A stretch of 37,219 bases of DNA. Source: Bacillota bacterium (GTDB lineage Bacteria > Bacillota > Limnochordia > DTU087). The DNA lies in the NCBI GenBank assembly GCA_012839845.1, contig DUMM01000079.1:1-37219 (forward strand), given 5' to 3'. The notes below the pieces were generated by a model. It saw only the letters and a program-made list of their open reading frames with translations. It was not told the origin of the DNA and ran no database searches. Of the stretch, positions 24,271 through 32,694 are shown piece by piece. The first letter of the stretch is position 1; every line of letters starts with the position of its first letter. The translations under genes and the position numbers were made by a program.

Positions 24271-25326
24271 TTAACCCAGCACTGCGTGGATCATTATGAA
24301 AGTGGCTGCGGCCACCAGCACCTCCACGCCAAGTCCCACTGCAAAGGGCCTTAACCCTGCCCGCATGCGGCTTCGCTGCAGGGAAAGCCCAACGCCAGCA
24401 AAGGTCAGGAGAAAAGCCCAGTTGGAGAGATTGGTCAGAAGCTGGGCCTGACTTGCCGTAAAAAAGCCGACGGTCTTCAGGGATGACAGGAGCAGAAACC
24501 CCAGGACGAACTTGGGGAACCTCGACCAGAGGAAGGCCCCTTTGTTCTCGATATCTCGCGTAAGCCCTTGCCGGGCATGGAGCAAGGCGAAAAAGAGGAT
24601 CACAAATCCCATCAGAGCATTCCGCGACAGCTTCACCAGTGTTGCTACTTCGCCGGCCCGCTCGGAAAAGGCCATGCCGGTGGCAACTGCCTCTGCGGTG
24701 TTATCGACGGTTAGACCCGCCCAGTAACCGAACATTATATCTGTCATGCCGGTCAAACGTCCGATGATGGGATATACAGCCAGGCCCATGGCCCCAAAGA
24801 TGAGGACCGTGGCGATAGCGTAGCTGGCCTCTTCTTCAGTCGCGTTGATGGCTCCAGTTGCTCCGATAATGGCCGATACTCCGCAGATGCCGCTGCCCAC
24901 GCCGATGAGGCTGCCCAGTCCTTCGGAAAGGCCTGCCCATTTGGAAAGGAGCCGGGCGGTGAATATTGCCAAACAGATTTCCATTAGTACCAGGACGATG
25001 CCGGTGCCTCCAATATGGATGACACTGGACATGGCAAATTTGGCTCCCATCAGCACGATTCCGACCTTGAGCCAGAATTCGTAGGTACGCACACCTGGGA
25101 TAAACACCTTAGGCAAAGAAACGGCGTTAGAGATCAGGGCACCAAAGGCGATGGCAAATATGACATATTCCATATGGGGAACATACTGGGCAGCGACTTT
25201 TCCCAGAATACCGACGACAAAGAGCAGCGCGATGCCGGGAATAAACCTCAGCCCCTGTGTGAGGAGATTCGGAGACGCGTCCGCAACCGATCTGCTGGTA
25301 GATATGTTCTCTTCCAGTTGACCCAT
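24271..25326 (-). CDS. YeiH/UPF0324-family putative anion (sulfate/sulfonate) exporter
   Basis: 351 aa, about ten membrane segments. Family hallmarks: KVGIVLMGAKFAMSSV, the Gly-rich GVGSGICGVSAIIGATGAINATEEE re-entrant-like loop, YWAGLTVDNTAEAVATG, and a C-terminal LTFAGVGLSLQRSRMRAGLRP. Relatives are described as putative sulfate exporters and some occur beside sulfonate-degradation genes. Here it lies just downstream of phosphosulfolactate synthase and a one-TM micro-protein, so a sulfonate or sulfate anion is a reasonable guess at the substrate. ATG with an aggaggttt SD. Confidence 0.8.
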   Translation of the reverse strand: MGQLEENISTSRSVADASPNLLTQGLRFIPGIALLFVVGILGKVAAQYVPHMEYVIFAIAFGALISNAVSLPKVFIPGVRTYEFWLKVGIVLMGAKFAMSSVIHIGGTGIVLVLMEICLAIFTARLLSKWAGLSEGLGSLIGVGSGICGVSAIIGATGAINATEEEASYAIATVLIFGAMGLAVYPIIGRLTGMTDIMFGYWAGLTVDNTAEAVATGMAFSERAGEVATLVKLSRNALMGFVILFFALLHARQGLTRDIENKGAFLWSRFPKFVLGFLLLSSLKTVGFFTASQAQLLTNLSNWAFLLTFAGVGLSLQRSRMRAGLRPFAVGLGVEVLVAAATFIMIHAVLG

Positions 25327-25358
25327 GACTGTAAACCTCCTGCCTCATGGATGCCGCC

Positions 25359-25466
25359 CTACCAGGGGATTTGCGGCAGCAGCTGGATTTTGGCTAAAGC
25401 AGCAATCACCAGTGCAGTCAGGACTGCAATCCAATCAAGGGACAACCGCCCCTTCTGTTTCGACAC
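25359..25466 (-). CDS. Single-TM micro-protein (35 aa) between comA and the exporter
   Basis: Absent from the ORF track. GTG 25466 follows a gaggaggtga SD by 6 nt, overlapping the end of comA by 32 nt in another frame. The product is MSKQKGR, then LDWIAVLTALVIAALAK, then IQLLPQIPW: a basic N-terminus, one hydrophobic helix and a short Trp-ending tail, i.e. N-in topology. It ends 32 nt before the exporter gene. Size, topology and position resemble small accessory subunits of transporters (compare MetS with MetP), so I infer a small subunit of the YeiH-type protein. The strong SD and coherent TM composition support it; no family is known to me. Confidence 0.6.
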   Translation of the reverse strand: MSKQKGRLSLDWIAVLTALVIAALAKIQLLPQIPW

Positions 25467-26277
25467 CGAGAGTCACCTCCTCGATGGTGAGCTTCAGTGT
25501 ATCGGACCGCATTCCCAAGCGGGTGGCCTCTAAAGCCAACACGTCGCCGGGCTGGATGTTGCCCAAGTTGACGCTGTGGCCCAGTTTGGTCAGGAGCTCT
25601 TTCTGCTGGGACACCTGAGGCGCCTCCCAGATAATGTTCTCCGGATGGAGTACGTTCTCGAGAACAGCTTCCAAGACGTCATTCTTGATATGTCCCGAAT
25701 TGTCGTAGATGCCGATGCCCCGGCCCGATTCCCTGGCTTCTACTATGACCCTGTAGGCGCCTGTATCCAGGTCCTGTTCGATTTGGCGGGCAGCTGCTTT
25801 AGGATCAAAGGGGGCATCCGTGTCTTTCTTGCCCACCTCGGTCAGTACGCCCAGACCAAGGGTATGGGCCCGGATAATGATCTGCCGCCGTTGAGAGGGC
25901 GAAAGGTCTATCGTTCCAGAAGAGACCTCCACATAGGTAAACCCCAGTTCTTTGACCAAGGAGAGAAACTCCTCAGCCTTGCCTTGAAGAACAGCCACCT
26001 CCAGCAGGGTGCCGCCCGGGTAAACATCGACGCCGTAGGACTTGACTAAAGAGATCTTTTTGGCCAGCTGTTCTGCGGGATATAGGGGTGCAGTTCCAAA
26101 TCCCAGTTTAATGAAGTCCACGTAATCAGCGGTGAGTGACAGCCAATGCTCGGTGGTTACAAGATCCATGCCCTTATCGATCACCATGGTCAGGCCGCTA
26201 AACCGGGGTTTGGGCTGACGGCCCTTCCACGGAGGCCGAAGAAGCTCGTTCCACGGGCTGTGCAGCTGATACGTCAT
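25435..26277 (-). CDS. comA: Phosphosulfolactate synthase (ComA family)
   Basis: 280 aa. ComA joins sulfite and phosphoenolpyruvate to give (2R)-phospho-3-sulfolactate, first step of coenzyme M synthesis in methanogens and of sulfolactate formation in some Bacillus (YitD). Motifs: TMVIDKGMD, ADYVDFIKLGFGT, VDVYPGGTLLEVA, FTYVEVSSGTIDLS, DTGAYRVIVEARESG, a TIM-barrel series. The track starts at 26331; ATG 26277, 7 nt after ggaggg, is the better start. ComB (phosphatase) and ComC (dehydrogenase) are not in the window. First gene of the minus-strand block, divergent from cysS. Confidence 0.9.
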   Translation of the reverse strand: MTYQLHSPWNELLRPPWKGRQPKPRFSGLTMVIDKGMDLVTTEHWLSLTADYVDFIKLGFGTAPLYPAEQLAKKISLVKSYGVDVYPGGTLLEVAVLQGKAEEFLSLVKELGFTYVEVSSGTIDLSPSQRRQIIIRAHTLGLGVLTEVGKKDTDAPFDPKAAARQIEQDLDTGAYRVIVEARESGRGIGIYDNSGHIKNDVLEAVLENVLHPENIIWEAPQVSQQKELLTKLGHSVNLGNIQPGDVLALEATRLGMRSDTLKLTIEEVTLGVETEGAVVP

Positions 26278-26451
26278 AGGGCATCCCTCCAATGGTTGAA
26301 AGGTGAAAGAAGTCGCAATCTCCTTTACCATATGCGCTTTAGATCCTAGTGGTCACTGCAGCAGCGGCAGAACTGCTATGCTTTTGAGAAAGACTATGTT
26401 AGGATATAGGAAGAAGTTTGCGGCTGTGCCGCAGTAGAGAGGGAGATAGCC

Positions 26452-27936
26452 GTGGCCATTCAGGTGTATAACACGCTGACCAGGAAGAAAGAACCCTTTG
26501 TCCCCCGGGATCCGGGGCACGTTTCCATATACGTTTGCGGCATCACCCCTTATGATCAGAGCCACTTGGGTCATGCTGTCCCTTCTATCATTTGGGATGC
26601 AATACGCCGCTTCTTGGAGTTTAAGGGATATAAGGTGCGGCTGGTGCAAAACTTTACTGACATAGATGATAAGATCATCGCCAGGGCCCAAGCCACCGGG
26701 GAGGATGTCTTCGAGATCTCCCAGCGCTATGCCCAGGAGTATCTAGATGCTATGGATGCCTTGGGAGTTAAGCGGGCAGATCTTTATCCCCGGGTCAGCC
26801 AGGAGATCCCCGCCATCACAGCTATGGTGCAGGAACTGATTAAGAAAGGCCACGCCTATGTGGTGGATGGGGATGTGTACTTCGATGTTACTTCTTTTCC
26901 TGAATACGGTAAGCTGTCGGGACAGCAGCTGGAGGAATTAGAAGCAGGTGTCCGGCTGAGTGTCGATGAACGCAAGCGCCACCCCATGGATTTTGCTCTG
27001 TGGAAAGCCGCCAAACCCGGGGAGCCTGCTTGGGACAGCCCCTGGGGTAAAGGGCGTCCCGGATGGCATATAGAATGCTCCGCTATGTCTCTGAAATACT
27101 TAGGTAACGGCTTTGACTTCCACGGCGGCGGCGTTGACCTGGTTTTTCCCCATCATGAAAATGAAATCGCCCAGTCGGAGTCTTATACCGGGGAACCTCC
27201 CTTTGCCCGCTGCTGGCTGCACAACGGGCTTCTGCAGGTCAAGGACGAGAAAATGTCCAAGTCCTTGGGGAACTTCACCCCTTTGGCAGGTCTTCTGGAT
27301 AAGTATCCGGCCGGGGTGATTCGGCTTTACGTACTGTCTTCCCATTACCGCAGTCCTTTGCAGTACAGCGAAGAAAAGCTGGAGGAAGCAAGGCGGGGCT
27401 GGGAGCGGCTCATGGATACGGTGGCGAATCTCAAGTATTTGCTGTCCTCATGGGAAAAAGCGGGTAGTCCTGGGGCGGATAGGCCGTCATTGGAGGAGAT
27501 AGAATCTCCTGCCGTCCGGCAGCTGGCTGAGGAAGTCGAGTCCTCCCGCAGCAAGTTCATCGCCGCCATGGAGGATGACTTCAACACCGCCGGAGCCACT
27601 GCCGCGCTGTTTGAGCTGGCCCGGAGCATCAATGCTTTTCAAGGGCAGACGGCAAACTTAACAGATAGGGAGAGGCAGCAGTGCCTGCCGGTACTGAGGG
27701 AGGCCGCCGCTGTTTTCCAGCAGTTGGGCGGCGGTATCCTGGGCCTGATAGAGGACAAATCCAGTCCCTCCGGGGCCGAGCAGCTCACTGAGGCGCTGCT
27801 GGAGCTGTTGGTAGAGGTGCGGCAGCGGGCGAGGGACAAAAAAGATTGGGCCACTGCTGATTATATTCGGTCCGAGCTGGGCAAATTGGGTGTGAAACTG
27901 GAAGATTCGCCCTTGGGGACCCGCTGGAAATTGTAG
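26452..27936 (+). CDS. cysS: Cysteinyl-tRNA synthetase
   Basis: 494 aa, usual for CysRS. HIGH-type motif HLGH in [16 protein letters not shown] (Cys29 as zinc ligand), further zinc ligands in WHIECSAMS and the [10 protein letters not shown] stretch, KMSKS in [12 protein letters not shown], and a C-terminal helical anticodon-binding region. The motif wording GITPYD..HLGHA is also that of the related ligase MshC, but MshC is about 410 aa and lacks this C-terminal extension, so CysRS is favoured. GTG start after gagaggga. A 6-bp hairpin (tgcggc/gccgca) lies just before the SD; no T-box is seen. Confidence 0.95.
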   Translation: MAIQVYNTLTRKKEPFVPRDPGHVSIYVCGITPYDQSHLGHAVPSIIWDAIRRFLEFKGYKVRLVQNFTDIDDKIIARAQATGEDVFEISQRYAQEYLDAMDALGVKRADLYPRVSQEIPAITAMVQELIKKGHAYVVDGDVYFDVTSFPEYGKLSGQQLEELEAGVRLSVDERKRHPMDFALWKAAKPGEPAWDSPWGKGRPGWHIECSAMSLKYLGNGFDFHGGGVDLVFPHHENEIAQSESYTGEPPFARCWLHNGLLQVKDEKMSKSLGNFTPLAGLLDKYPAGVIRLYVLSSHYRSPLQYSEEKLEEARRGWERLMDTVANLKYLLSSWEKAGSPGADRPSLEEIESPAVRQLAEEVESSRSKFIAAMEDDFNTAGATAALFELARSINAFQGQTANLTDRERQQCLPVLREAAAVFQQLGGGILGLIEDKSSPSGAEQLTEALLELLVEVRQRARDKKDWATADYIRSELGKLGVKLEDSPLGTRWKL

Positions 27937-28000
27937 TTCTTTCTGCCGGCGGACGAGCAGCGCTTAGCGCTGGTAGAAACCTTTACAGGGTGGGTGTAGT

Positions 28001-28498
28001 TTGGCAGATCATCAAGATTCAACGGTGGATGTACAGGAGCATCTGCGCAAGTTCAAGGAATTGATGGGTACAGACAGGACGTCCTTTCTCGGAGCAGATC
28101 CCGCCCTTCTGCCTCCTTTGGTGCTGGCGTATATCGGCGATGCCGTATTTGAGCTGTGGGTTCGCCTGCAGCTGGTGCGGGCCGGAAGCCGCCGCATGGC
28201 TGCCTTACACAAAGAGGCGGTCCATTGGGTCAATGCCGGTAGCCAAGCCCGCATCCTGGAAGTATGGCAGCCGGTATTGACAGAGGCCGAGAAGGAGATT
28301 GTCAGAAGGGGCCGCAATACCAAGAGCAGTGTCCCTAAGAGCGCGGCGGTGACGGATTACCGCCTGAGCACCGGCCTGGAAGCATTGGTTGGTTATCTGT
28401 TTTTGGCTGGGGAAACTGAAAGACTGCTGGAGCTTCTCACCCTGGCGGTAGAAGTCGATCCTTCCGCGGCAGGAGACAGTAAGGATAGAGGAGTCTGA
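28001..28498 (+). CDS. mrnC: Mini-ribonuclease III
   Basis: 165 aa RNase III-fold nuclease without a dsRNA-binding domain, which matures 23S rRNA in Bacillus. Motifs: LAYIGDAVFELWVRL, RRGRNTKSSVPKSA, and the second acidic motif STGLEALVGYLFLAGE. TTG start after agggtgggtg. Between cysS and rlmB as in most Firmicutes, with one base separating it from rlmB's ATG. Confidence 0.93.
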   Translation: MADHQDSTVDVQEHLRKFKELMGTDRTSFLGADPALLPPLVLAYIGDAVFELWVRLQLVRAGSRRMAALHKEAVHWVNAGSQARILEVWQPVLTEAEKEIVRRGRNTKSSVPKSAAVTDYRLSTGLEALVGYLFLAGETERLLELLTLAVEVDPSAAGDSKDRGV

Positions 28499-28499
28499 G

Positions 28500-29252
28500 A
28501 TGGCAGGGGAAAGAACACAGATCGAAGGCAGAAATCCAGTGAGAGAGGCCCTTCGGGCCGGAACAAAACTGGACCGGCTGGTGTTGGCCAAGGGTTCGGA
28601 ACGCAGCCTCCAGGACATTGTAGCTTTGGCTGAAGCAGCGGGAATTCCCCTAGAATGGAAAGAGCGGGAATGGCTGGATAAGAAAAGCCGCACCAGGGCT
28701 CATCAAGGTGTTATCGGATGGCGGGAGCCTGTAGGATATGTGGAGCTGCCGGACCTTCTGGAAAAGGCCCGGGCATCCTCTCGTCCTCCGCTCTTGGTAA
28801 TTCTAGACGGCATCCAAGATCCCCACAACCTAGGTTCTGTACTGCGGACAGCGGAAGCCGTTGGTGCCCACGGCATAGTGATTCCAAAGCGGCGGGCGGT
28901 GGGGCTGACTGCAACAGTGGCCAAAGTCTCCGTCGGGGCGGTGGAATATGTGCCGGTGGCCCAAGTGACCAATCTGGCCCGGGCCATTTCCGATATAAAG
29001 GAAGCGGGACTGTGGGTGGTGGGAGCCGATATGGACGGAGAAGTGGTCCACTTTGAAGCAGATTTGACGGGCCCGCTGGCACTGGTCATCGGCGGCGAAG
29101 GCAAAGGTCTTGCCCGTTTGACCAAAGAAAAGTGCGACCTTACTGTGAGGCTGCCAATGTACGGCAGGATCAATTCTCTAAATGCGGCAGTGGCTGCCGC
29201 GGTTCTGCTGTATGAAGCAATAAGGCAGAGGACAAGCCATCGGGGAACCTAG
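28500..29252 (+). CDS. rlmB: 23S rRNA (guanosine 2'-O)-methyltransferase RlmB (SpoU family)
   Basis: 250 aa. N-terminal substrate-binding segment (IEGRNPVREALRAG), then the knotted SPOUT domain with motif 1 LDGIQDPHNLGSVLRTAEAVG, motif 2 LVIGGEGKGLARL and motif 3 LPMYGRINSLNAAVAAAVLLYEA, which bind SAM. It modifies 23S rRNA in the peptidyl-transferase area. The ATG lies one base after the mrnC stop, so translation is coupled. The YacP-type NYN-domain gene that often follows is absent. Confidence 0.94.
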   Translation: MAGERTQIEGRNPVREALRAGTKLDRLVLAKGSERSLQDIVALAEAAGIPLEWKEREWLDKKSRTRAHQGVIGWREPVGYVELPDLLEKARASSRPPLLVILDGIQDPHNLGSVLRTAEAVGAHGIVIPKRRAVGLTATVAKVSVGAVEYVPVAQVTNLARAISDIKEAGLWVVGADMDGEVVHFEADLTGPLALVIGGEGKGLARLTKEKCDLTVRLPMYGRINSLNAAVAAAVLLYEAIRQRTSHRGT

Positions 29253-29520
29253 TCCTGAAGCTGTTTTCTTGACGCTCCCCTGGTGCTGTTGTATAATGTC
29301 TTTGTGTTGGCAGTGGACAAGCTGAGCCCAGCAGAAGGATGGTTGCGGCATGCCTTGGGGAAGCTTCAATGGATCCATTCCGTGAACAGGGAGGTCAGGG
29401 AAATGGACCCACTCCCCTACAGACACTTTGGTGCTCTGCTCGGGGAAGGGATGATGCCCTTGTGCTGAGGCGCAAGGTCAATCTCTGTCAGGCGAAAACG
29501 ACCGGGTGGAGGCGATATGT
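29253..29520 (+). promoter_or_regulatory. sigH promoter (29269-29297) and ~215-nt leader
   Basis: TTGACG (29269-29274), a 17-nt spacer and perfect TATAAT (29292-29297) predict a start near 29304, leaving over 200 nt of untranslated leader. It contains a 12-bp palindrome aatggatccatt (29368-29379) and a small aaggg/ccctt hairpin. No convincing ORF or known riboswitch is seen. Confidence 0.75.
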
Positions 29521-30177
29521 TTGAGCAGTCAGGCGCAGCGTAAGTTGTACGAGGGCTACCTAGGCCTAGAAGACGAGGAACTGGTCGGACTTGTAAGGGA
29601 AGGCGACGAACTTGCGCTGGAGTATATGATCAACAAATACAAGAATTTCGTCCGGGCGAAGGCACGCTCGTATTTTCTTATCGGGGCCGATCGGGAAGAT
29701 ATCATTCAAGAAGGAATGATCGGGTTATACAAAGCCATCAGAGACTTTAGATCCGACAAGTTGGCTTCCTTTCGCGCCTTTGCTGAATTGTGCATAACCA
29801 GGCAGATCATCACTGCCATTAAGACAGCAACTCGCCAAAAGCACATTCCCCTTAACTCCTATGTGTCGTTAAATAAGCCCATCTACGATGAGGAATCCGA
29901 TAGAACCCTGCTGGATGTTCTCTCTGGGAACAGGGTCACAGATCCTGAAGAACTGGTAATCAGCAGAGAGGAGTTTATCCATATCGAGCAGAAAATGGGT
30001 GAATTCCTCAGCGAGCTGGAATGGAAAGTCCTCATGTACTATTTGGAAGGCAAGTCCTATCAGGAGATTGCCGACAGCCTGGGCCGGCATGTCAAGTCTG
30101 TGGATAACGCCCTGCAGAGGGTAAAGCGCAAGTTAGAAAGATATCTTCAGAAGCGGGATGAGAAGGCCACTGGATAG
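29521..30177 (+). CDS. sigH: RNA polymerase sigma-H factor (Spo0H)
   Basis: 218 aa, sigma-70 family, matching SigH: region 2 ALEYMINKYKNFVRAKARSYFLIGADREDIIQEGMIGLYKAIRDF, then KTATRQKHIPLNSYVSLNKP, and region 4 helix-turn-helix SYQEIADSLGRHVKSVDNALQRVKRKL. In Bacillus it drives early sporulation and stationary-phase genes. The track starts at GTG 29506, which overlaps the SD; TTG 29521 lies 8 nt after ggagg and is preferred. The only sporulation sigma factor in the window. Confidence 0.94.
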   Translation: MSSQAQRKLYEGYLGLEDEELVGLVREGDELALEYMINKYKNFVRAKARSYFLIGADREDIIQEGMIGLYKAIRDFRSDKLASFRAFAELCITRQIITAIKTATRQKHIPLNSYVSLNKPIYDEESDRTLLDVLSGNRVTDPEELVISREEFIHIEQKMGEFLSELEWKVLMYYLEGKSYQEIADSLGRHVKSVDNALQRVKRKLERYLQKRDEKATG

Positions 30178-30240
30178 AAGCCGCGTTCGGTCTTGCCGGT
30201 GCTGCTTAAAGGTAATACCTGCATACGCTGCTGAGAAAAC

Positions 30241-30289
30241 GGGGATGCATAAAACGGTGCTGGGTACCGGGCTGCATCTCCTTTAGTTT
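30241..30289 (+). terminator. Probable sigH terminator
   Basis: ggggatgca (30241-30249) pairs with tgcatctcc (30273-30281, one G-T pair) around an inner cggt/accg stem, followed by tttagttt. Confidence 0.65.
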
Positions 30290-30328
30290 CGCCTACTGCT
30301 CCCAGGGTGTGTTTGCGACTTGTGGATG

Positions 30329-30357
30329 TTGACAGGCTTAAGCTTATGTGCTAAATT
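30329..30357 (+). promoter_or_regulatory. Sigma-A promoter of rpmG-secE-nusG
   Basis: Perfect TTGACA (30329-30334), a 17-nt spacer and TAAATT (30352-30357), 37 nt before rpmG. Confidence 0.75.
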
Positions 30358-30393
30358 CTAAAGGTAACTGACTAGGGCTGGAGGTGTGACCGG

Positions 30394-30543
30394 ATGCGGG
30401 TAGGCATTACATTGGAGTGTACCAAATGTAAGAACCGGAATTATCGCACTGTCAAGAACCGACGCAATGACCCGGACCGCTTAGAGTTGAAGAAATACTG
30501 CAGGTTCTGCAGAGAACATACTCTTCATCGAGAGACACGTTAG
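30394..30543 (+). CDS. rpmG: Ribosomal protein L33 (bL33)
   Basis: 49 aa, too short for the ORF track. ATG follows a ctggaggtg SD. Sequence features: [21 protein letters not shown], then [17 protein letters not shown]. Two CxxC pairs show the zinc-binding (C+) form of L33. First gene of the rpmG-secE-nusG unit, the standard order. Confidence 0.95.
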   Translation: MRVGITLECTKCKNRNYRTVKNRRNDPDRLELKKYCRFCREHTLHRETR

Positions 30544-30617
30544 CTTTATGGGTCAAGATCGGCGGGTACAGCAGCAGAGTCACCCTGTCATGCCCCGTGT
30601 GTAAGGATGTGAAGCAA

Positions 30618-30845
30618 ATGGGTGTAGCTACCAAAAGCGAAAGTAAGCCTATTACACAGCGGATCGGTCGGTTTTTGAGGGAAGTCCGGGCTGAATTGAA
30701 GAAGGTCGTGTGGCCAGATCGGGAGGAACTGAAGAGATATACCCTGCTTGTGATCGCTTCTGTAGCTGTCATAGCTGTATGCGTCGGCCTGGTAGATTTT
30801 GCTTTCGGTCGATTACTTTTTCTATTGCAGAGACTAGGGGGGTGA
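30618..30845 (+). CDS. secE: Preprotein translocase subunit SecE
   Basis: 75 aa, the single-TM bacterial SecE of the SecYEG channel: amphipathic FLREVRAELKKVVWPDREELKRYT, then one TM (LLVIASVAVIAVCVGLVDFAF). The track starts at GTG 30597, but ATG 30618, about 10 nt after aagga, fits better. It lies between rpmG and nusG. Confidence 0.93.
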   Translation: MGVATKSESKPITQRIGRFLREVRAELKKVVWPDREELKRYTLLVIASVAVIAVCVGLVDFAFGRLLFLLQRLGG

Positions 30846-30856
30846 GGGGGATAGCG

Positions 30857-30892
30857 GTGGTGATCACCAGTACCCCCTTGCATTATGGATGA
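30857..30892 (+). CDS. Possible 11-aa leader peptide overlapping nusG start
   Basis: GTG 30857 lies 6 nt after a strong gaggggg SD (30844-30850) and opens an 11-codon frame ([11 protein letters not shown]) ending at TGA 30890-30892, overlapping nusG's ATG by 8 nt. nusG itself has no SD, so reinitiation after this mini-ORF would explain how nusG is translated. A ggtgatcacc palindrome covers its first codons. Confidence 0.45.
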   Translation: MVITSTPLHYG

Positions 30893-31427
30893 GGTCCAGG
30901 TTCCAGGAGCCCAGTGGTATGTGATCCATACTTATTCTGGGTATGAGAACAAAGTCAAGACTAATCTAGAGCGCCGGGTAGAATCCATGGCCATGGAAGA
31001 TAAGATCTTCGAAGTGGTCGTCCCAGTCGAGGAAGAGATGGATTTTAAGGACGGAAAAAAGAAGCTGGTGAAGAAAAAGATCTTCCCTGGCTATGTCTTG
31101 GTGCACATGATTATGACTGACGACTCCTGGTATGTTGTGCGCAACACCCCTGGTGTTACCGGCTTTGTCGGCTCTGGAAACAAACCCATACCCTTGCAGG
31201 AAGAAGAGCTTCAAGCTATCCGTCGGCAGATGGGCTTGGAAGATCAAAAACCCAAGGTTGCTTATGAGGTTGGCGACAATGTGCAGGTGATCGACGGGCC
31301 CTTCGTCAATTTCACCGGCACCATCGAGGAGGTCAACCTGGAAAGGGGCAAGCTGAGGGTTATTGTCTCGGTATTCGGGCGGGATACACCAGTAGAGCTG
31401 AACTTTGAACAGGTGCAGAAGATTTAG
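30885..31427 (+). CDS. nusG: Transcription termination/antitermination factor NusG
   Basis: 180 aa, standard NusG. NGN domain [21 protein letters not shown] and [30 protein letters not shown] (RNAP-binding), and C-terminal KOW domain [24 protein letters not shown] 30885 is the only usable in-frame start after the TGA at 30861, but the sequence before it (cccccttgcatt) is not an SD. Translation is probably coupled to the overlapping mini-ORF. Co-transcribed with secE. Confidence 0.95.
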   Translation: MDEVQVPGAQWYVIHTYSGYENKVKTNLERRVESMAMEDKIFEVVVPVEEEMDFKDGKKKLVKKKIFPGYVLVHMIMTDDSWYVVRNTPGVTGFVGSGNKPIPLQEEELQAIRRQMGLEDQKPKVAYEVGDNVQVIDGPFVNFTGTIEEVNLERGKLRVIVSVFGRDTPVELNFEQVQKI

Positions 31428-31456
31428 TTTTCCGTTGTCAGAGGGAGGTGGAAGGA

Positions 31457-31882
31457 TTGGCCAAGAAAGTGACTGCTGTCGTCAAACTGCAGGTGCCAGC
31501 TGGGAAAGCAAACCCTGCTCCTCCGGTAGGACCGGCCCTTGGTCAGCACGCAGTCAATATTATGGAGTTCTGCAAGGCTTTTAATGAACGGACCGCTAAC
31601 CAAGCCGGAATGATCATACCTGTGGTGATTACCGTCTATGAAGATCGGTCATTCACTTTTGTGACCAAAACCCCTCCGGCAGCCGTCCTGTTGAAGAAGG
31701 CGGCCGGGTTAGAGAAGGGTTCTGGAACTCCCAATATGCAGAAGGTGGGCAAGGTAACTAAAGAGCAGCTGCGGGAGATCGCTGAGCTGAAGATGCCTGA
31801 CCTCAACGCTGCTAGTGTGGAAGCGGCCATGCGGATGATCGCTGGTACGGCTCGCAGCATGGGTATTGAGGTAGAAATGTAG
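31457..31882 (+). CDS. rplK: Ribosomal protein L11 (uL11)
   Basis: 141 aa: [40 protein letters not shown] and the C-terminal rRNA-binding domain ending in [15 protein letters not shown] 31457 ([10 protein letters not shown]), 9 nt after ggaggt, is preferred to the track's GTG 31448, which touches the SD. It pairs with rplA, 62 nt downstream. Confidence 0.96.
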   Translation: MAKKVTAVVKLQVPAGKANPAPPVGPALGQHAVNIMEFCKAFNERTANQAGMIIPVVITVYEDRSFTFVTKTPPAAVLLKKAAGLEKGSGTPNMQKVGKVTKEQLREIAELKMPDLNAASVEAAMRMIAGTARSMGIEVEM

Positions 31883-31944
31883 GGGACTGCCCTGACGGCT
31901 GTGGGAGGAATAATCCGCTAGTACCACAAAGGAGGACATAAAAG

Positions 31945-32661
31945 ATGCCAAAAAGAGGCAAGCGGTATTTAGAGGCAGCTAAGGCACTTGACAGAGAGAA
32001 GCTGTACTCACCGGCGGAAGCAATCGAGCTTGTGAAGAAAATGGCTACCGCCAAATTCGATGAAACTGTTGAAGTTGCACTTAAGTTGGGAGTCGATCCC
32101 CGGCACGCTGACCAGCAGGTGAGAGGCACTGTGGTTCTCCCCTATGGAACAGGGAAAAGCGTGCGGGTGGCGGTGTTTGCCAAGGGCGAACACGCTAAGG
32201 AAGCCGAAGCAGCAGGAGCCGATATAGTCGGCGCTGAAGACCTGGTGGAGAAAGTCAGCAACGGTTTTCTGGACTTCGATGTAGCGGTGGCAACTCCGGA
32301 CATGATGAGTATGGTTGGCCGTTTGGGGCGGATTCTAGGACCCCGGGGACTCATGCCCAATCCCAAGGCCGGAACCGTCACCTTCGAAGTAGGTAAAGCA
32401 GTCCAGGAACTGAAGGCCGGTAAGATTGAGTTCCGGGTCGACCGGGCAGCTGGTGTTCACGTTGCCATCGGCAAAGTTTCCTTCACCAGTGAAGCTCTGC
32501 TGGCCAACTTTAAGACCTTGATGGATGCCGTTCTTAGAGCCAGGCCGGCAGCAGCCAGAGGCCAATACCTCCGCAGAGTCGCTGTATCATCCACTATGGG
32601 TCCTGGAGTAAGACTTGATCCACAGCTGGTGATTGAAGCAGTAGCGGAGAGGGAGGATTAA
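31945..32661 (+). CDS. rplA: Ribosomal protein L1 (uL1)
   Basis: 238 aa: [26 protein letters not shown], then [23 protein letters not shown], the signature [21 protein letters not shown], and an rRNA-binding C-terminus. ATG with an aaaggaggac SD. In many bacteria L1 represses its own rplK-rplA mRNA; no obvious copy of the L1 site could be confirmed by eye. Confidence 0.97.
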   Translation: MPKRGKRYLEAAKALDREKLYSPAEAIELVKKMATAKFDETVEVALKLGVDPRHADQQVRGTVVLPYGTGKSVRVAVFAKGEHAKEAEAAGADIVGAEDLVEKVSNGFLDFDVAVATPDMMSMVGRLGRILGPRGLMPNPKAGTVTFEVGKAVQELKAGKIEFRVDRAAGVHVAIGKVSFTSEALLANFKTLMDAVLRARPAAARGQYLRRVAVSSTMGPGVRLDPQLVIEAVAERED

Positions 32662-32694
32662 GGAGTCCAAACCATCCGACAATCGAATCGCAGC

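Noticed and set aside
26332-26451. T-box riboswitch before cysS
   Set aside because: Only ~120 nt, no T-box sequence or terminator; just a 6-bp hairpin near the SD.
29283-29468. 61-aa ORF in the sigH leader, possible yacP remnant
   Set aside because: It begins within the -10 region, has no SD, and contains nothing resembling the NYN-domain start of YacP.
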